61,316 bases of DNA from Fictibacillus enclensis (GTDB lineage Bacteria > Bacillota > Bacilli > Bacillales > Fictibacillaceae), in assembly GCF_001457035.1 (NCBI RefSeq), contig NZ_KQ758624.1, positions 1-61,316 of the forward strand, in the 5' to 3' direction. Numbering within the stretch: position 1 is the stretch's first letter; every line of letters starts with the position of its first letter. The notes below the pieces were generated by a model, which saw nothing but the letters and a program-made list of their open reading frames with translations, was not told where the DNA came from and made no database searches. A program made the position numbers and the translations under genes. This document shows positions 7,614 to 16,027 of this stretch, in pieces.

Positions 7614-8954
7614 ATGGGAAAATACTTTGGAACAGACGGGGTAAGAGGCGTTGCCAATACAGAACTTACCCCGGAACTAGCATTTAAACTGGGCCGCTTT
7701 GGGGGATATGTATTAACAAAGGAAACTCAAAAGCCAAAAGTTCTGATTGGACGGGATACACGAATTTCCGGACATATGCTTGAAGGAGCATTGGTTGCGG
7801 GCCTATTATCCACCGGAGCTGAAGTATTGCGGTTGGGTGTTGTCTCTACACCATGCGTCGCCTATTTGACAAAGGCGCTTGGCGCTCAGGCAGGGGTCAT
7901 GATCTCCGCTTCTCACAATCCGGTAGAAGACAACGGAATCAAATTTTTCGGGTCAGACGGTTTCAAGCTTCTTGATGAACAGGAGGCTGAAATTGAGGTA
8001 CTGCTCGATCAGGAGCAGGATCAACTTCCGCGTCCGTCAGGCGGAGATATCGGATCTGTTGGCGATTACTTTGAAGGCGGTCAGAAGTACCTTCAGTATC
8101 TTAAACAGACGGTTGAGGGAGATTTCTCCGGCCTTCATATTGCGCTTGACTGCGCCCACGGAGCGACCTCTTCTCTTGCGCCGCATCTATTCGCGGACCT
8201 GGAAGCTGATATTTCGACCATGGGAACCAACCCGAACGGCCTGAACATTAATGACGGAGTGGGCTCGACCCATCCCGAAAAACTGGCCGAACTGGTGAAG
8301 GAAAAAGGAGCAGACATGGGTCTTGCCTTTGATGGGGACGGCGATCGTCTGATTGCGATTGATGAGAACGGTGAGATTGTAGACGGCGACCAGATCATGT
8401 TTATTTGTGCCACATACCTGAAAGAACAAGGCGGACTTAAAAATGACACGATCGTTTCTACGGTCATGAGCAACCTTGGCTTCTATAAAGGACTCGAAGA
8501 AAAAGAGGTAAAATCGGTCCAAACAGCGGTTGGTGACCGATATGTCATGGAAGAAATGAGAAAGAACGGCTATAACCTCGGGGGTGAACAGTCCGGACAT
8601 ATCATTTTCCTTGACCATACAACAACAGGTGACGGAATGCTCTCTGCTATTCAATTGGCAAGCATCGTAAAGCAAACCAAGCGTCCATTATCCGAGCTTG
8701 CCAATGAAATGAAAAAATTCCCTCAGCTTTTGATCAATGTGAAAGTCGCAGATAAAACAAAGCTGCAGGGCAATGATACAGTGAAGGCTGCCATCGACAA
8801 GGTGGAAGACGAGATGAATGGAAACGGCCGCGTTCTTGTCCGTCCGTCCGGAACAGAACCGCTCGTCCGCGTTATGGTTGAAGCTCCGACAAAAGAGCAG
8901 TGCCAAACCTACGCTGAAGAGATTGTTGAAGTGGTGAAGGCGGAGCTTGTTTAA
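7614..8954 (+). CDS. glmM: Phosphoglucosamine mutase GlmM
   Basis: GlmM converts glucosamine-6-phosphate to glucosamine-1-phosphate on the way to UDP-GlcNAc. The 446-residue protein has the phosphoserine loop [17 protein letters not shown] with the active serine near residue 100. It also has the metal-binding loop DGDGDR near 240, the sugar-binding GGEQSGH near 325 and the C-terminal phosphate-binding [14 protein letters not shown]. It is the last gene of the cdaA-cdaR-glmM unit, ended by a strong hairpin, and glmS then has its own promoter. In B. subtilis GlmM binds CdaA and lowers its activity. Confidence 0.97.
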   Translation: MGKYFGTDGVRGVANTELTPELAFKLGRFGGYVLTKETQKPKVLIGRDTRISGHMLEGALVAGLLSTGAEVLRLGVVSTPCVAYLTKALGAQAGVMISASHNPVEDNGIKFFGSDGFKLLDEQEAEIEVLLDQEQDQLPRPSGGDIGSVGDYFEGGQKYLQYLKQTVEGDFSGLHIALDCAHGATSSLAPHLFADLEADISTMGTNPNGLNINDGVGSTHPEKLAELVKEKGADMGLAFDGDGDRLIAIDENGEIVDGDQIMFICATYLKEQGGLKNDTIVSTVMSNLGFYKGLEEKEVKSVQTAVGDRYVMEEMRKNGYNLGGEQSGHIIFLDHTTTGDGMLSAIQLASIVKQTKRPLSELANEMKKFPQLLINVKVADKTKLQGNDTVKAAIDKVEDEMNGNGRVLVRPSGTEPLVRVMVEAPTKEQCQTYAEEIVEVVKAELV

Positions 8955-8992
8955 CAAAAGGCACCCTCATTTGACTAAATAGACACGAAAAG

Positions 8993-9038
8993 TATGCATA
9001 AGCGTATCACCTAGCGATTCGCTTATGCATATTTTATT
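8993..9038 (+). terminator. Rho-independent terminator after glmM
   Basis: Arms TATGCATAAGCG and CGCTTATGCATA form a perfect 12-bp stem followed by TTTTATT. Confidence 0.88.
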
Positions 9039-9067
9039 AAATATTTATTAAGCTACCTGGCCACCAA

Positions 9068-9096
9068 TTGACGCTTGGTAAAAAACAGGCTATCAT
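9068..9096 (+). promoter_or_regulatory. SigA-type promoter of glmS
   Basis: TTGACG (9068-9073) and TATCAT (9091-9096) are spaced by 17 bp, about 50 bp before the glmS ribozyme cleavage site. Confidence 0.7.
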
Positions 9097-9152
9097 AAAG
9101 TTTATCTTGACTCAGAAACGGGAAGGAGTACAGAGTGGTAAGTTAAATAAAA

Positions 9153-9312
9153 AGCGCCTGAACTATTTTCGGACGAAAAGAAAATAGTTGACGAGGAAGA
9201 GGTTCATCGATCATTCGGCGGATGCCTCTCGGAATCAGTCACTTTCGTTAGCTTTTATCTAAAACAGGCAAGGCGACTTCCTGTACAAAAATAAAAGCAG
9301 TGGCTAATTACC
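9153..9312 (+). ncRNA. glmS self-cleaving ribozyme-riboswitch
   Basis: The leader contains the conserved glmS core. The cleavage site precedes GCGCCTGAACTA (G at 9154). This is followed by TTGACGAGGAAGAGG, the ATCGA segment and TTCGGCGGATGCCTC, which build the nested pseudoknots P2.1 and P2.2. P3 forms between AATCAGTCAC and GTGGCTAATT (one mismatch). P4/P4.1 include GCTTTTA with TAAAAGC and ACAGG with CCTGT. In Bacillus, glucosamine-6-phosphate triggers cleavage and the glmS mRNA is degraded, giving feedback control. The stretch 9313-9420 holds a second hairpin (GGGGCTGTGAG with CTCACAG) and the glmS ribosome binding site. Confidence 0.95.
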
Positions 9313-9420
9313 ATAAAAAATAAACATAGGTGGGGCTGTGAGCCCCGCTCACAGTCCCCCTGTCCGGCGGGTTCAGCATCAGATAAAGAGCTGTTCCTGA
9401 CCTAAGGGAGGATAAATTAA

Positions 9421-11223
9421 ATGTGCGGAATTGTAGGTTATGTAGGTAATAAGGATGCGAAGGAAATCTTGCTTCGAGGACTTGAAAAGCTGGAGTATCG
9501 CGGTTATGACTCTGCAGGAATTGCAGTAGTTGATCAGGACGGCGTGCAGGTTTTCAAGGAAAAAGGAAGAATTGCTGTGTTGCGCGACATCGTTGACTCA
9601 GGCGTTGAATCAACAATGGGGATCGGACATACCCGCTGGGCAACCCACGGAGCGCCAAGCAAAGTGAACTCTCATCCACACCAAAGTTCTGCTGAACGTT
9701 TCACACTGGTTCATAACGGTGTAATCGAGAACTACGGAAAAGTAAAACGAGAATACTTACAGGATGTAACATTCGTAAGTGATACAGATACAGAAGTTGT
9801 CGTGCAGCTCATCGAGAAATTCGTGAACGAAGGCGAAAGCGTTGAAGAAGCTTTCCGCCATGCTCTTTCTGTCATCAAAGGTTCTTACGCCATTGCATTG
9901 GTTGATAACCAAGATCCAGACACCATCTATGTTGGAAAAAATAAAAGCCCGCTTTTGGTTGGTGTTGGGGAAGGCTTTAACGTTGTAGCAAGTGATGCTA
10001 TGGCGATGATTTCCCAAACTGACAAATACGTGGAGCTTATGGACGAAGAAATCGTCATCGTGACGCGTGATTCATATACCATTAAAACGCTCGACGGCCA
10101 GGAAGTCTCTCGTGAGCCTTACACTGCCGAGCTTGATGCAAGCGATATTGAAAAGGGTACTTACCCTCACTATATGCTCAAGGAAATTGACGAGCAGCCG
10201 TTCGTTATGCGTAACATCATCAAGCACTACCAGAACGAAGACGGAAACCTGAAGCTTGACGATGATATCCGCCTGGCCATGAAAGAAACCGACCGCATTT
10301 ACATCGTAGCTTGCGGTACCAGCTATAACGCCGGTCTTGTTGGTAAGCAATTGATCGAAAATATTGCAAAGGTACCGGTTGAAGTACACATTGCGAGTGA
10401 ATTTGTTTACAACATGCCGCTTCTTTCCGAGAAGCCGCTGTTCATCTTCATCTCCCAATCCGGAGAAACAGCTGACAGCCGTGCAGTGCTTGTAGCGATC
10501 AAGAAGCTTGGACACAAGGCACTGACCATTACAAACGTTCCAGGATCCACCCTTTCAAGGGAAGCGAACTATACGCTTAACCTTTATGCAGGGCCTGAGA
10601 TTGCCGTAGCTTCAACCAAGGCGTATACGGCGCAAATCGCTGTTCTGGCGATCCTTGCCGTTGATGCGGCTCGTGCGCAGGGAATTGAACTTGATTTCAA
10701 CCCGCTTCAGGAGCTTGCGATCGTGGCAAATGCGATTGAATCATTAACCGACCAAAAAGAAACCATGGAGCGTGTCGCTCAGGAATACCTTTCCGAAACA
10801 CGCAATGCCTTCTTTATCGGCCGTGCGGTTGACTACTTTGTCTGCCTGGAAGGCTCTCTGAAGCTGAAAGAGATCTCTTACATCCAGGCTGAAGGATTTG
10901 CCGGAGGAGAACTTAAGCATGGTACGATCGCATTGATTGAAGATGGCACACCGGTTATCGCGCTTTCCACTCAGCAGCACGTGGATCTAAGCATCCGCGG
11001 TAACGTGAAGGAAGTAGCGGCACGCGGAGCCAACACTTGCGTGATCAGTACAGAAGCAACAAAGGACGAAGGAGACCGTATCGTACTTCCAGAAGTACAT
11101 GAATACCTTACTCCGCTCGTATCTGTTGTACCGCTTCAATTGATTGCCTACTACGCTGCGCTTCACCGTGATTGTGACGTGGATAAGCCGCGTAACCTTG
11201 CGAAAAGTGTAACGGTTGAATAG
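9421..11223 (+). CDS. glmS: Glutamine-fructose-6-phosphate aminotransferase GlmS
   Basis: GlmS converts fructose-6-phosphate and glutamine to glucosamine-6-phosphate, the committed step to amino sugars for the cell wall. The N-terminal class II glutaminase domain begins at the nucleophile Cys2 (MCGIVGYVG). Two SIS isomerase domains follow at about residues 285-420 and 455-590 (SQSGETADS and STKAYT loops in the first). The end [13 protein letters not shown] is the family signature tail. At 600 residues it is full length. The start is fixed by AAGGGAGG before ATG 9421. Control is by the upstream ribozyme. Confidence 0.98.
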   Translation: MCGIVGYVGNKDAKEILLRGLEKLEYRGYDSAGIAVVDQDGVQVFKEKGRIAVLRDIVDSGVESTMGIGHTRWATHGAPSKVNSHPHQSSAERFTLVHNGVIENYGKVKREYLQDVTFVSDTDTEVVVQLIEKFVNEGESVEEAFRHALSVIKGSYAIALVDNQDPDTIYVGKNKSPLLVGVGEGFNVVASDAMAMISQTDKYVELMDEEIVIVTRDSYTIKTLDGQEVSREPYTAELDASDIEKGTYPHYMLKEIDEQPFVMRNIIKHYQNEDGNLKLDDDIRLAMKETDRIYIVACGTSYNAGLVGKQLIENIAKVPVEVHIASEFVYNMPLLSEKPLFIFISQSGETADSRAVLVAIKKLGHKALTITNVPGSTLSREANYTLNLYAGPEIAVASTKAYTAQIAVLAILAVDAARAQGIELDFNPLQELAIVANAIESLTDQKETMERVAQEYLSETRNAFFIGRAVDYFVCLEGSLKLKEISYIQAEGFAGGELKHGTIALIEDGTPVIALSTQQHVDLSIRGNVKEVAARGANTCVISTEATKDEGDRIVLPEVHEYLTPLVSVVPLQLIAYYAALHRDCDVDKPRNLAKSVTVE

Positions 11224-11236
11224 GAAATAATTCAAG

Positions 11237-11275
11237 CAAGACCCAATTCCTTCAAGAGGGATTGGGTCTTTTTAA
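11237..11275 (+). terminator. Terminator after glmS
   Basis: Arms AGACCCAAT and ATTGGGTCT are followed by TTTTTAAA. The hairpin overlaps the 3' end of the converging phosphotransferase gene and may serve both strands. Confidence 0.88.
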
Positions 11276-12228
11276 ATAGTTAGTATGGATTCATCTGCTT
11301 CAATTTCTGCTTTAAGGCTTAACCATTTCACCTTCTTTTCTTTGTCTGCCGTTTTCCAGTCATACCGTTGATGAAGATAGTTGTAAACCACCAACCTGCG
11401 ATATTTTAGGAAGCGGGGCATTGCTTCTAGCCACCAATCATCGAAATGGTGTATCTCTTGGTAGCCTTTTAAAAACGAGGAAAGAAAAAGAGACATATAA
11501 TCATCTAGGGACTCTCGCTTTCCTTCCTGTTGGTTAAATTTACTCATGACCGAATACAGGATAACGGCAATGTCATAAGCGAACCAATGGTAGCATGAAT
11601 CGTCAAAATCAAAGGCTGTGAGAGCACCTTCATCTGTAACAAAAAAGTTGCGGGCATGGAGGTCACAGTGTACAAGGCCGTAATTCTTTGAACACATGGG
11701 AAGCGTATTTAACCAGGTTAACAGCTCAGTTGCTCTGTGGCAGACTATTTTTTCTTTCTGAGGCAGTTGCCTTAAATCCATCCAGGACTCTTGCTTCCAA
11801 TCACGGCGGTTTAGATTTTCTAATGGGGTATAAGATTGGGTGAGTATATGCATTTGTCCTATCAATCGCCCCCAATTGACAACCATATTCGAGTTCCAAT
11901 CTTCACCGACAGGGGTATGGCCAGGAGCTTTAACGAACATGCAAGCATGATATCCATTGGTTGCTGGTTCAACCCATCTTCCTGCTTGCGAAGTCAAAAT
12001 CTTAGGTACAGAAACGCCATTATCATACAAATAGTTCATGAAATGCAATTCTGCGGCGGTTTCATCTTCATTACGCCATCGTTTATGCGTCAGGCGTAAT
12101 ATCCGGGAAGGATTACTGTTTTCTGCTGGGTAATTATAGACATCATTTACGTTGCCGCCTATGTGTGTAAGCCATTTGCAATTGAGTCCAAATGCATCAG
12201 ATGCTGCCATCAATACTGATTGATCCAC
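11272..12228 (-). CDS. APH-family phosphotransferase (kinase fold), substrate unknown
   Basis: This 318-residue protein has the aminoglycoside phosphotransferase / choline kinase fold. The catalytic loop LVHCDLHARNFFV (Brenner-type HxDxxxxN) is near residue 200, and the metal-binding aspartate lies in FDFDDS near 220. The N-terminal lobe has an RLTHKRW stretch where the ATP-binding lysine is expected. The family phosphorylates small hydroxyl compounds (antibiotics, choline, homoserine, sugars) and the substrate cannot be read from sequence. The start is GTG, 8 nt after AGAGGAG. It converges on glmS. Confidence 0.82.
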   Translation of the reverse strand: MDQSVLMAASDAFGLNCKWLTHIGGNVNDVYNYPAENSNPSRILRLTHKRWRNEDETAAELHFMNYLYDNGVSVPKILTSQAGRWVEPATNGYHACMFVKAPGHTPVGEDWNSNMVVNWGRLIGQMHILTQSYTPLENLNRRDWKQESWMDLRQLPQKEKIVCHRATELLTWLNTLPMCSKNYGLVHCDLHARNFFVTDEGALTAFDFDDSCYHWFAYDIAVILYSVMSKFNQQEGKRESLDDYMSLFLSSFLKGYQEIHHFDDWWLEAMPRFLKYRRLVVYNYLHQRYDWKTADKEKKVKWLSLKAEIEADESILTI

Positions 12229-12365
12229 CCGCTCACTCCTCTTTTCGAATTCTCAATACATATTTAATTTAATAGTAAGGGTTGGATATCCTGCAAAAAT
12301 ACGAAAGTTGATTCGGAGGGGAAGATTCATCCAATATATTTCTTCAGGCTGATTTAATCCTTTAA

Positions 12366-12809
12366 TTAAAAATTATGCCGTGTGACAGTCAGCTGAATCA
12401 CAATCCCGAATGGATCTCTGACACGTGCATAGCCAGGGCTGAATGAGTTTTTTTCAAAAGGTGTCAGGACCTGGACTTTTTCGTGCTGAGTGAGTTTTTC
12501 ATAAATTGCCTCTATGACGGGGTAATCTTTGGACTGGATACATAGGGAAAAGCTGTTGCCGAGCTGCCAGGGGTGGGCGGGATCCATTTCCTCTTCCGCT
12601 ATCATGATTTTATTGGATCCGATTTGCAATACAGAATGAGTAATGTAGTTTTCCTCGCCTTCTTTATACGTAAAACGAGGGTCCATCTCTGTCATCTCTT
12701 TGTATGTTTTTTTGAATAATACTTCGGCTCCTAAATACGATTCGTAAAACGTGATGGCCTCTGCACCTCTGCCGTTCAATGATAAAAAAGGGATCACTTC
12801 CAGTTTCAT
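12366..12809 (-). CDS. VOC-family protein, PhnB/YjdN-like
   Basis: This 147-residue vicinal-oxygen-chelate protein starts MKLEVIPFLSLNGRGAEAI and contains FYESYLGAEVLFKKTY and a C-terminal RDPFGIVIQLTV strand, the pattern of PhnB-like glyoxalase-fold proteins. These proteins are mostly uncharacterised, and some act in resistance or metal-dependent isomerisation. AAGGAGG precedes the ATG at 12809. It is divergent from the WYL regulator at 12895, with a perfect palindrome between them, so the regulator may control it. Confidence 0.8.
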   Translation of the reverse strand: MKLEVIPFLSLNGRGAEAITFYESYLGAEVLFKKTYKEMTEMDPRFTYKEGEENYITHSVLQIGSNKIMIAEEEMDPAHPWQLGNSFSLCIQSKDYPVIEAIYEKLTQHEKVQVLTPFEKNSFSPGYARVRDPFGIVIQLTVTRHNF

Positions 12810-12836
12810 GGGGTTGCCTCCTTGGATTTTGTCTTT

Positions 12837-12851
12837 TACACTTTAAGTGTA
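12837..12851. promoter_or_regulatory. Perfect palindrome in the divergent PhnB-like/WYL intergenic region
   Basis: TACACTT-T-AAGTGTA is a perfect 7+7 inverted repeat midway between two divergent genes. It is a likely operator for the WYL regulator encoded just downstream. Confidence 0.5.
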
Positions 12852-12894
12852 TAAAAATAAGGTGACAGATCGTGGCACCTATAAGGTGAGGAAA

Positions 12895-13836
12895 ATGAAA
12901 AAAGCAGAACGGATCAATCAGATGCTGCGTTATATCAACAAAAAACAGCGATTCACGTTAAATGACTTGATAAACGAATTCGATATTTCAAAGAGGACGG
13001 CGCTCCGTGACATTGAAGCGCTGGAGGAGATGGGTGTTCCGCTTTATGCGGAATATGGACGTTATGGAGGCTATCGCTTGGTGCGAACGATGAATTTGCC
13101 TCCGATTACATTCACCAGCCATGAAGTTTTTGCGCTTTATTTTGCGATGCAGTCGATCAAAAGTCTTGCCCGCTCTCCGTTTCGGGTCACTTTTCAATCG
13201 ATCTCTGAAAAATTCTTGGAAAGTGTCTCTCCAAAACAGAGGGAACAAATTGACAACATGCAGAACCGACTCTCGTTTTTTCATGGGAATCAGACGCACG
13301 AAGGGCATTACTTGGAAGAGATCCTGATGGCAGCGATAGAACAAAAGGTCATTCGAATCGAATATGCTGGGGCAAAGGGACCAACAAGCCGTTCCATCCA
13401 GCCCATTGCACTTTATGCGAGGAAAGGGTATTGGTATTGCCAGGCGTATGATGTGGAGAAAACCGCATACCGGGTGTTTCGGTGTGACCGTGTCATCTCT
13501 CTAAAAGATGCAAATGTTGAACATGGATTCGATTTAAAAGAGATAACCATTCACAATGCTCATCGCCTATGGAAGCCGACCGATCAAGCCATATCCTTCA
13601 GCTGCCGAATCACCTCCGAAGGTGCGGAGAAATTTAAGCAGGAGAATTTCCCTTCCATGAAAATCACGGAAAGGGAGGAAGAGCTTTATCTTACCGGAAC
13701 CTATGAACCTGCAGAGATTGATTTTATTGTTTCCTATCTTGCTGGATTCGGCAGAAGTCTTTCTGCCATTGAGCCGTCAAGTTTGAAAGAAGAACTAAGA
13801 CGGTACTATACAGAACTCATCCGTTCTTTGTTCTAA
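12895..13836 (+). CDS. DeoR/YafY-type HTH and WYL-domain transcriptional regulator
   Basis: The 313-residue protein has an N-terminal winged HTH (RFTLNDLINEFDISKRTALRDIEAL, about residues 17-42). A WYL domain spans about 145-225, with GYWYCQAYD as its core strand, and a WCX C-terminal region follows. WYL regulators bind nucleotide or nucleic acid ligands and often control neighbouring genes. ATG 12895 is chosen because AAGGTGAGG lies just before it and the HTH begins directly after. An upstream in-frame ATG at 12847 lacks a ribosome binding site and overlaps the palindrome. Confidence 0.88.
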   Translation: MKKAERINQMLRYINKKQRFTLNDLINEFDISKRTALRDIEALEEMGVPLYAEYGRYGGYRLVRTMNLPPITFTSHEVFALYFAMQSIKSLARSPFRVTFQSISEKFLESVSPKQREQIDNMQNRLSFFHGNQTHEGHYLEEILMAAIEQKVIRIEYAGAKGPTSRSIQPIALYARKGYWYCQAYDVEKTAYRVFRCDRVISLKDANVEHGFDLKEITIHNAHRLWKPTDQAISFSCRITSEGAEKFKQENFPSMKITEREEELYLTGTYEPAEIDFIVSYLAGFGRSLSAIEPSSLKEELRRYYTELIRSLF

Positions 13837-13925
13837 AGGGTTTTAATGTTTAGTATTGTTGCCACAGATCAGGGGAATTAAAGAAATGACAACAAGTATC
13901 GTGACAAAACCCCGTTTTCTTTCCG

Positions 13926-13954
13926 TTGTAGAAAGACTGTAACCGCTTTACAAT
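13926..13954 (+). promoter_or_regulatory. mtlA promoter with overlapping cre-like site
   Basis: TTGTAG (13926-13931) and TACAAT (13949-13954) are 17 bp apart. Between and over the -10 lies TGTAACCGCTTTACA (13938-13952), a near-palindromic cre-like element with one extra base compared with the 14-bp consensus. CcpA bound there would block RNA polymerase, giving glucose repression. The MtlR target should lie just upstream (13850-13925), but I could not define it. Confidence 0.6.
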
Positions 13955-14017
13955 TAATACATAAGTCCTATTTACTAATTAATTTAAAAGCGATACATGA
14001 AGGGAGTTTTGATAGAT

Positions 14018-15820
14018 ATGGCTAATCCTGAAGAGAAAAAGTCAGGCGCTAAAGTGAAAATTCAGCGCTTTGGCAGCCATTTGAGCGGTATGATCATGCC
14101 AAACATCGGGGCATTCATCGCCTGGGGTATTATCACCGCATTATTTATTCCAACCGGATGGATTCCGAATGAAGACTTGGCGAAGCTGGTCTCACCGATG
14201 ATCACTTACTTGCTTCCGCTACTGATTGGGTTTTCCGGCGGACGCATCGTCTACGATTTGCGCGGTGGTGTAGTTGGTGCAACGGCAACCATGGGGGTTA
14301 TCGTTGGTGCTGACATTCCAATGCTTTTAGGTGCCATGATTATGGGTCCTCTTGGCGGATGGGCGATCAAGAAATTCGACAAGATGATCGATGGAAAAGT
14401 CCGATCCGGTTTTGAAATGCTTGTCAATAACTTTTCTGCCGGTATCATTGCCGGTATTCTTACCCTCGTTGCCTATAAAGGCATCGGGCCGGTCGTATTA
14501 ACATTGAACAAAACCTTGGCAGCAGGCGTGCAGGCGATCGTTGACGCTCACCTATTGCCACTGGCCAGTATCTTTATTGAACCAGCAAAGGTATTGTTCC
14601 TGAACAACGCGATCAACCACGGTATTTTGAGCCCGCTCGGTATTGAACAGGCGGCCAAAGCCGGAAAATCTATTCTCTTCTTGCTGGAGTCCAATCCTGG
14701 ACCTGGGTTTGGTGTGCTTCTGGCATACATTCTTTTTGGAAGAGGAATGGCGAAACAATCTGCACCGGGAGCAGCAATCATTCACTTCCTGGGCGGAATT
14801 CATGAGATTTACTTCCCGTACATTTTAATGAAGCCAATGCTCCTTTTATCCGTTATTGCCGGTGGTGCATCCGGTGTATTCACATTCTTGCTCTTTGATG
14901 CAGGTCTTGTGGCTGCTCCATCACCAGGAAGCATTTTCGCACTGATTGCCATGACACCAAGAGGACATTATCTTGGCGTACTCGCAGGGGTGCTTGTAGC
15001 AACCGCAGTATCCTTCTTGATCTCGTCTGTTATATTGAAAACTTCCAAGAAAACAGATGACGATGATGACGAATTGACAAAAGCAGCAGAGAAAACATCT
15101 GCACTAAAAGGTAAAGAAAGCCGTGCTTCTTCTCTAATCAACAAACCTGAAGCGAAAAAAGAAGAGCCAGTAGCTGCGAAAACACGCAGTGATGTGAACA
15201 AAATTATTTTTGCATGTGATGCAGGAATGGGCTCAAGTGCGATGGGTGCTTCCATTCTGAAAAATAAAGTTCAAAAAGCAGGACTGGATATCGCGGTATC
15301 CAATACGTCCATCAACAACCTTCCGTCCGATGCGGATATCGTCATCACACACAAGGATTTGACAGACCGTGCGAAGGCGAAGCTTCCGGGTGCAGAGCAC
15401 ATTTCAGTGGAGAATTTCCTGAACAGCCCGAAATATGACGAGCTGATGAATGAGCTGAAAGAGGGACAGGGTGCTGCTCCGGCTGAAGCTGTGTCAGAGC
15501 CCGCAGCAGAGCAAGCAGAAGATAATGAGTACACTGATGTTTCCAAGATTATTTTCGCATGTGATGCAGGAATGGGCTCAAGTGCGATGGGTGCCTCTAT
15601 CCTGAAAAACAAGGTGAAGAAAGCCGGACTCGATGTTGCCGTGTCCAACACATCCATTTCCAACCTGCCTGACGATGCCGATGTGGTCATCACGCATAAA
15701 GATTTGACCGATCGTGCTAAGACTAAGCTTCCGGGTGCGAAACACATCTCAGTGGAAAACTTCTTGAACTCACCCAAATATGATGAGCTGATGAGCAAAT
15801 TGGAATCAGCCAAAAAATAA
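14018..15820 (+). CDS. mtlA: Mannitol PTS transporter EIICB with a duplicated EIIB domain
   Basis: MtlA imports mannitol and phosphorylates it to mannitol-1-phosphate. The EIIC membrane domain covers about residues 15-340, with the GGIHEIYFPY motif near 265. After an acidic/Lys-rich linker an EIIB domain starts near residue 393 (IIFACDAGMGSSAMGA, with the phosphorylated cysteine). A Pro/Ala/Glu linker then leads to a second EIIB domain near residue 508 with the same motif and about 87% identity. Normal MtlA proteins have one EIIB. The ATG at 14018 is preferred because the AAGGGAG site overlaps the earlier ATG at 13997. It is first in the mtl operon. Confidence 0.96.
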   Translation: MANPEEKKSGAKVKIQRFGSHLSGMIMPNIGAFIAWGIITALFIPTGWIPNEDLAKLVSPMITYLLPLLIGFSGGRIVYDLRGGVVGATATMGVIVGADIPMLLGAMIMGPLGGWAIKKFDKMIDGKVRSGFEMLVNNFSAGIIAGILTLVAYKGIGPVVLTLNKTLAAGVQAIVDAHLLPLASIFIEPAKVLFLNNAINHGILSPLGIEQAAKAGKSILFLLESNPGPGFGVLLAYILFGRGMAKQSAPGAAIIHFLGGIHEIYFPYILMKPMLLLSVIAGGASGVFTFLLFDAGLVAAPSPGSIFALIAMTPRGHYLGVLAGVLVATAVSFLISSVILKTSKKTDDDDDELTKAAEKTSALKGKESRASSLINKPEAKKEEPVAAKTRSDVNKIIFACDAGMGSSAMGASILKNKVQKAGLDIAVSNTSINNLPSDADIVITHKDLTDRAKAKLPGAEHISVENFLNSPKYDELMNELKEGQGAAPAEAVSEPAAEQAEDNEYTDVSKIIFACDAGMGSSAMGASILKNKVKKAGLDVAVSNTSISNLPDDADVVITHKDLTDRAKTKLPGAKHISVENFLNSPKYDELMSKLESAKK

Positions 15821-15861
15821 GCGAAGGGAAGCCGGACACTGTGTCCGGCTTCCCTTCGCTT
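15819..15861 (+). terminator. Very long hairpin between mtlA and mtlR
   Basis: Two perfectly complementary 21-nt arms (15819-15839 and 15841-15861) begin in the mtlA stop codon. There is no T run after the 3' arm on the plus strand, so it may act as an attenuator or mRNA-stabilising structure rather than a full terminator. mtlR, mtlF and mtlD follow on the same strand. Confidence 0.7.
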
Positions 15862-16027
15862 CGTATTTAAATGTTGGCAACAACCCGAATGACGAAAATG
15901 CTTTTTCATTTTGTTGTTTCAAGGGTTTTTAAAGATTTATTATAAATATAGGGTATACAATTTAAAAGTTGTCATCAATCTAACAAAAGATTCACCAAAC
16001 CTGCACCTGCTTATGGGAGTGAGGAAC

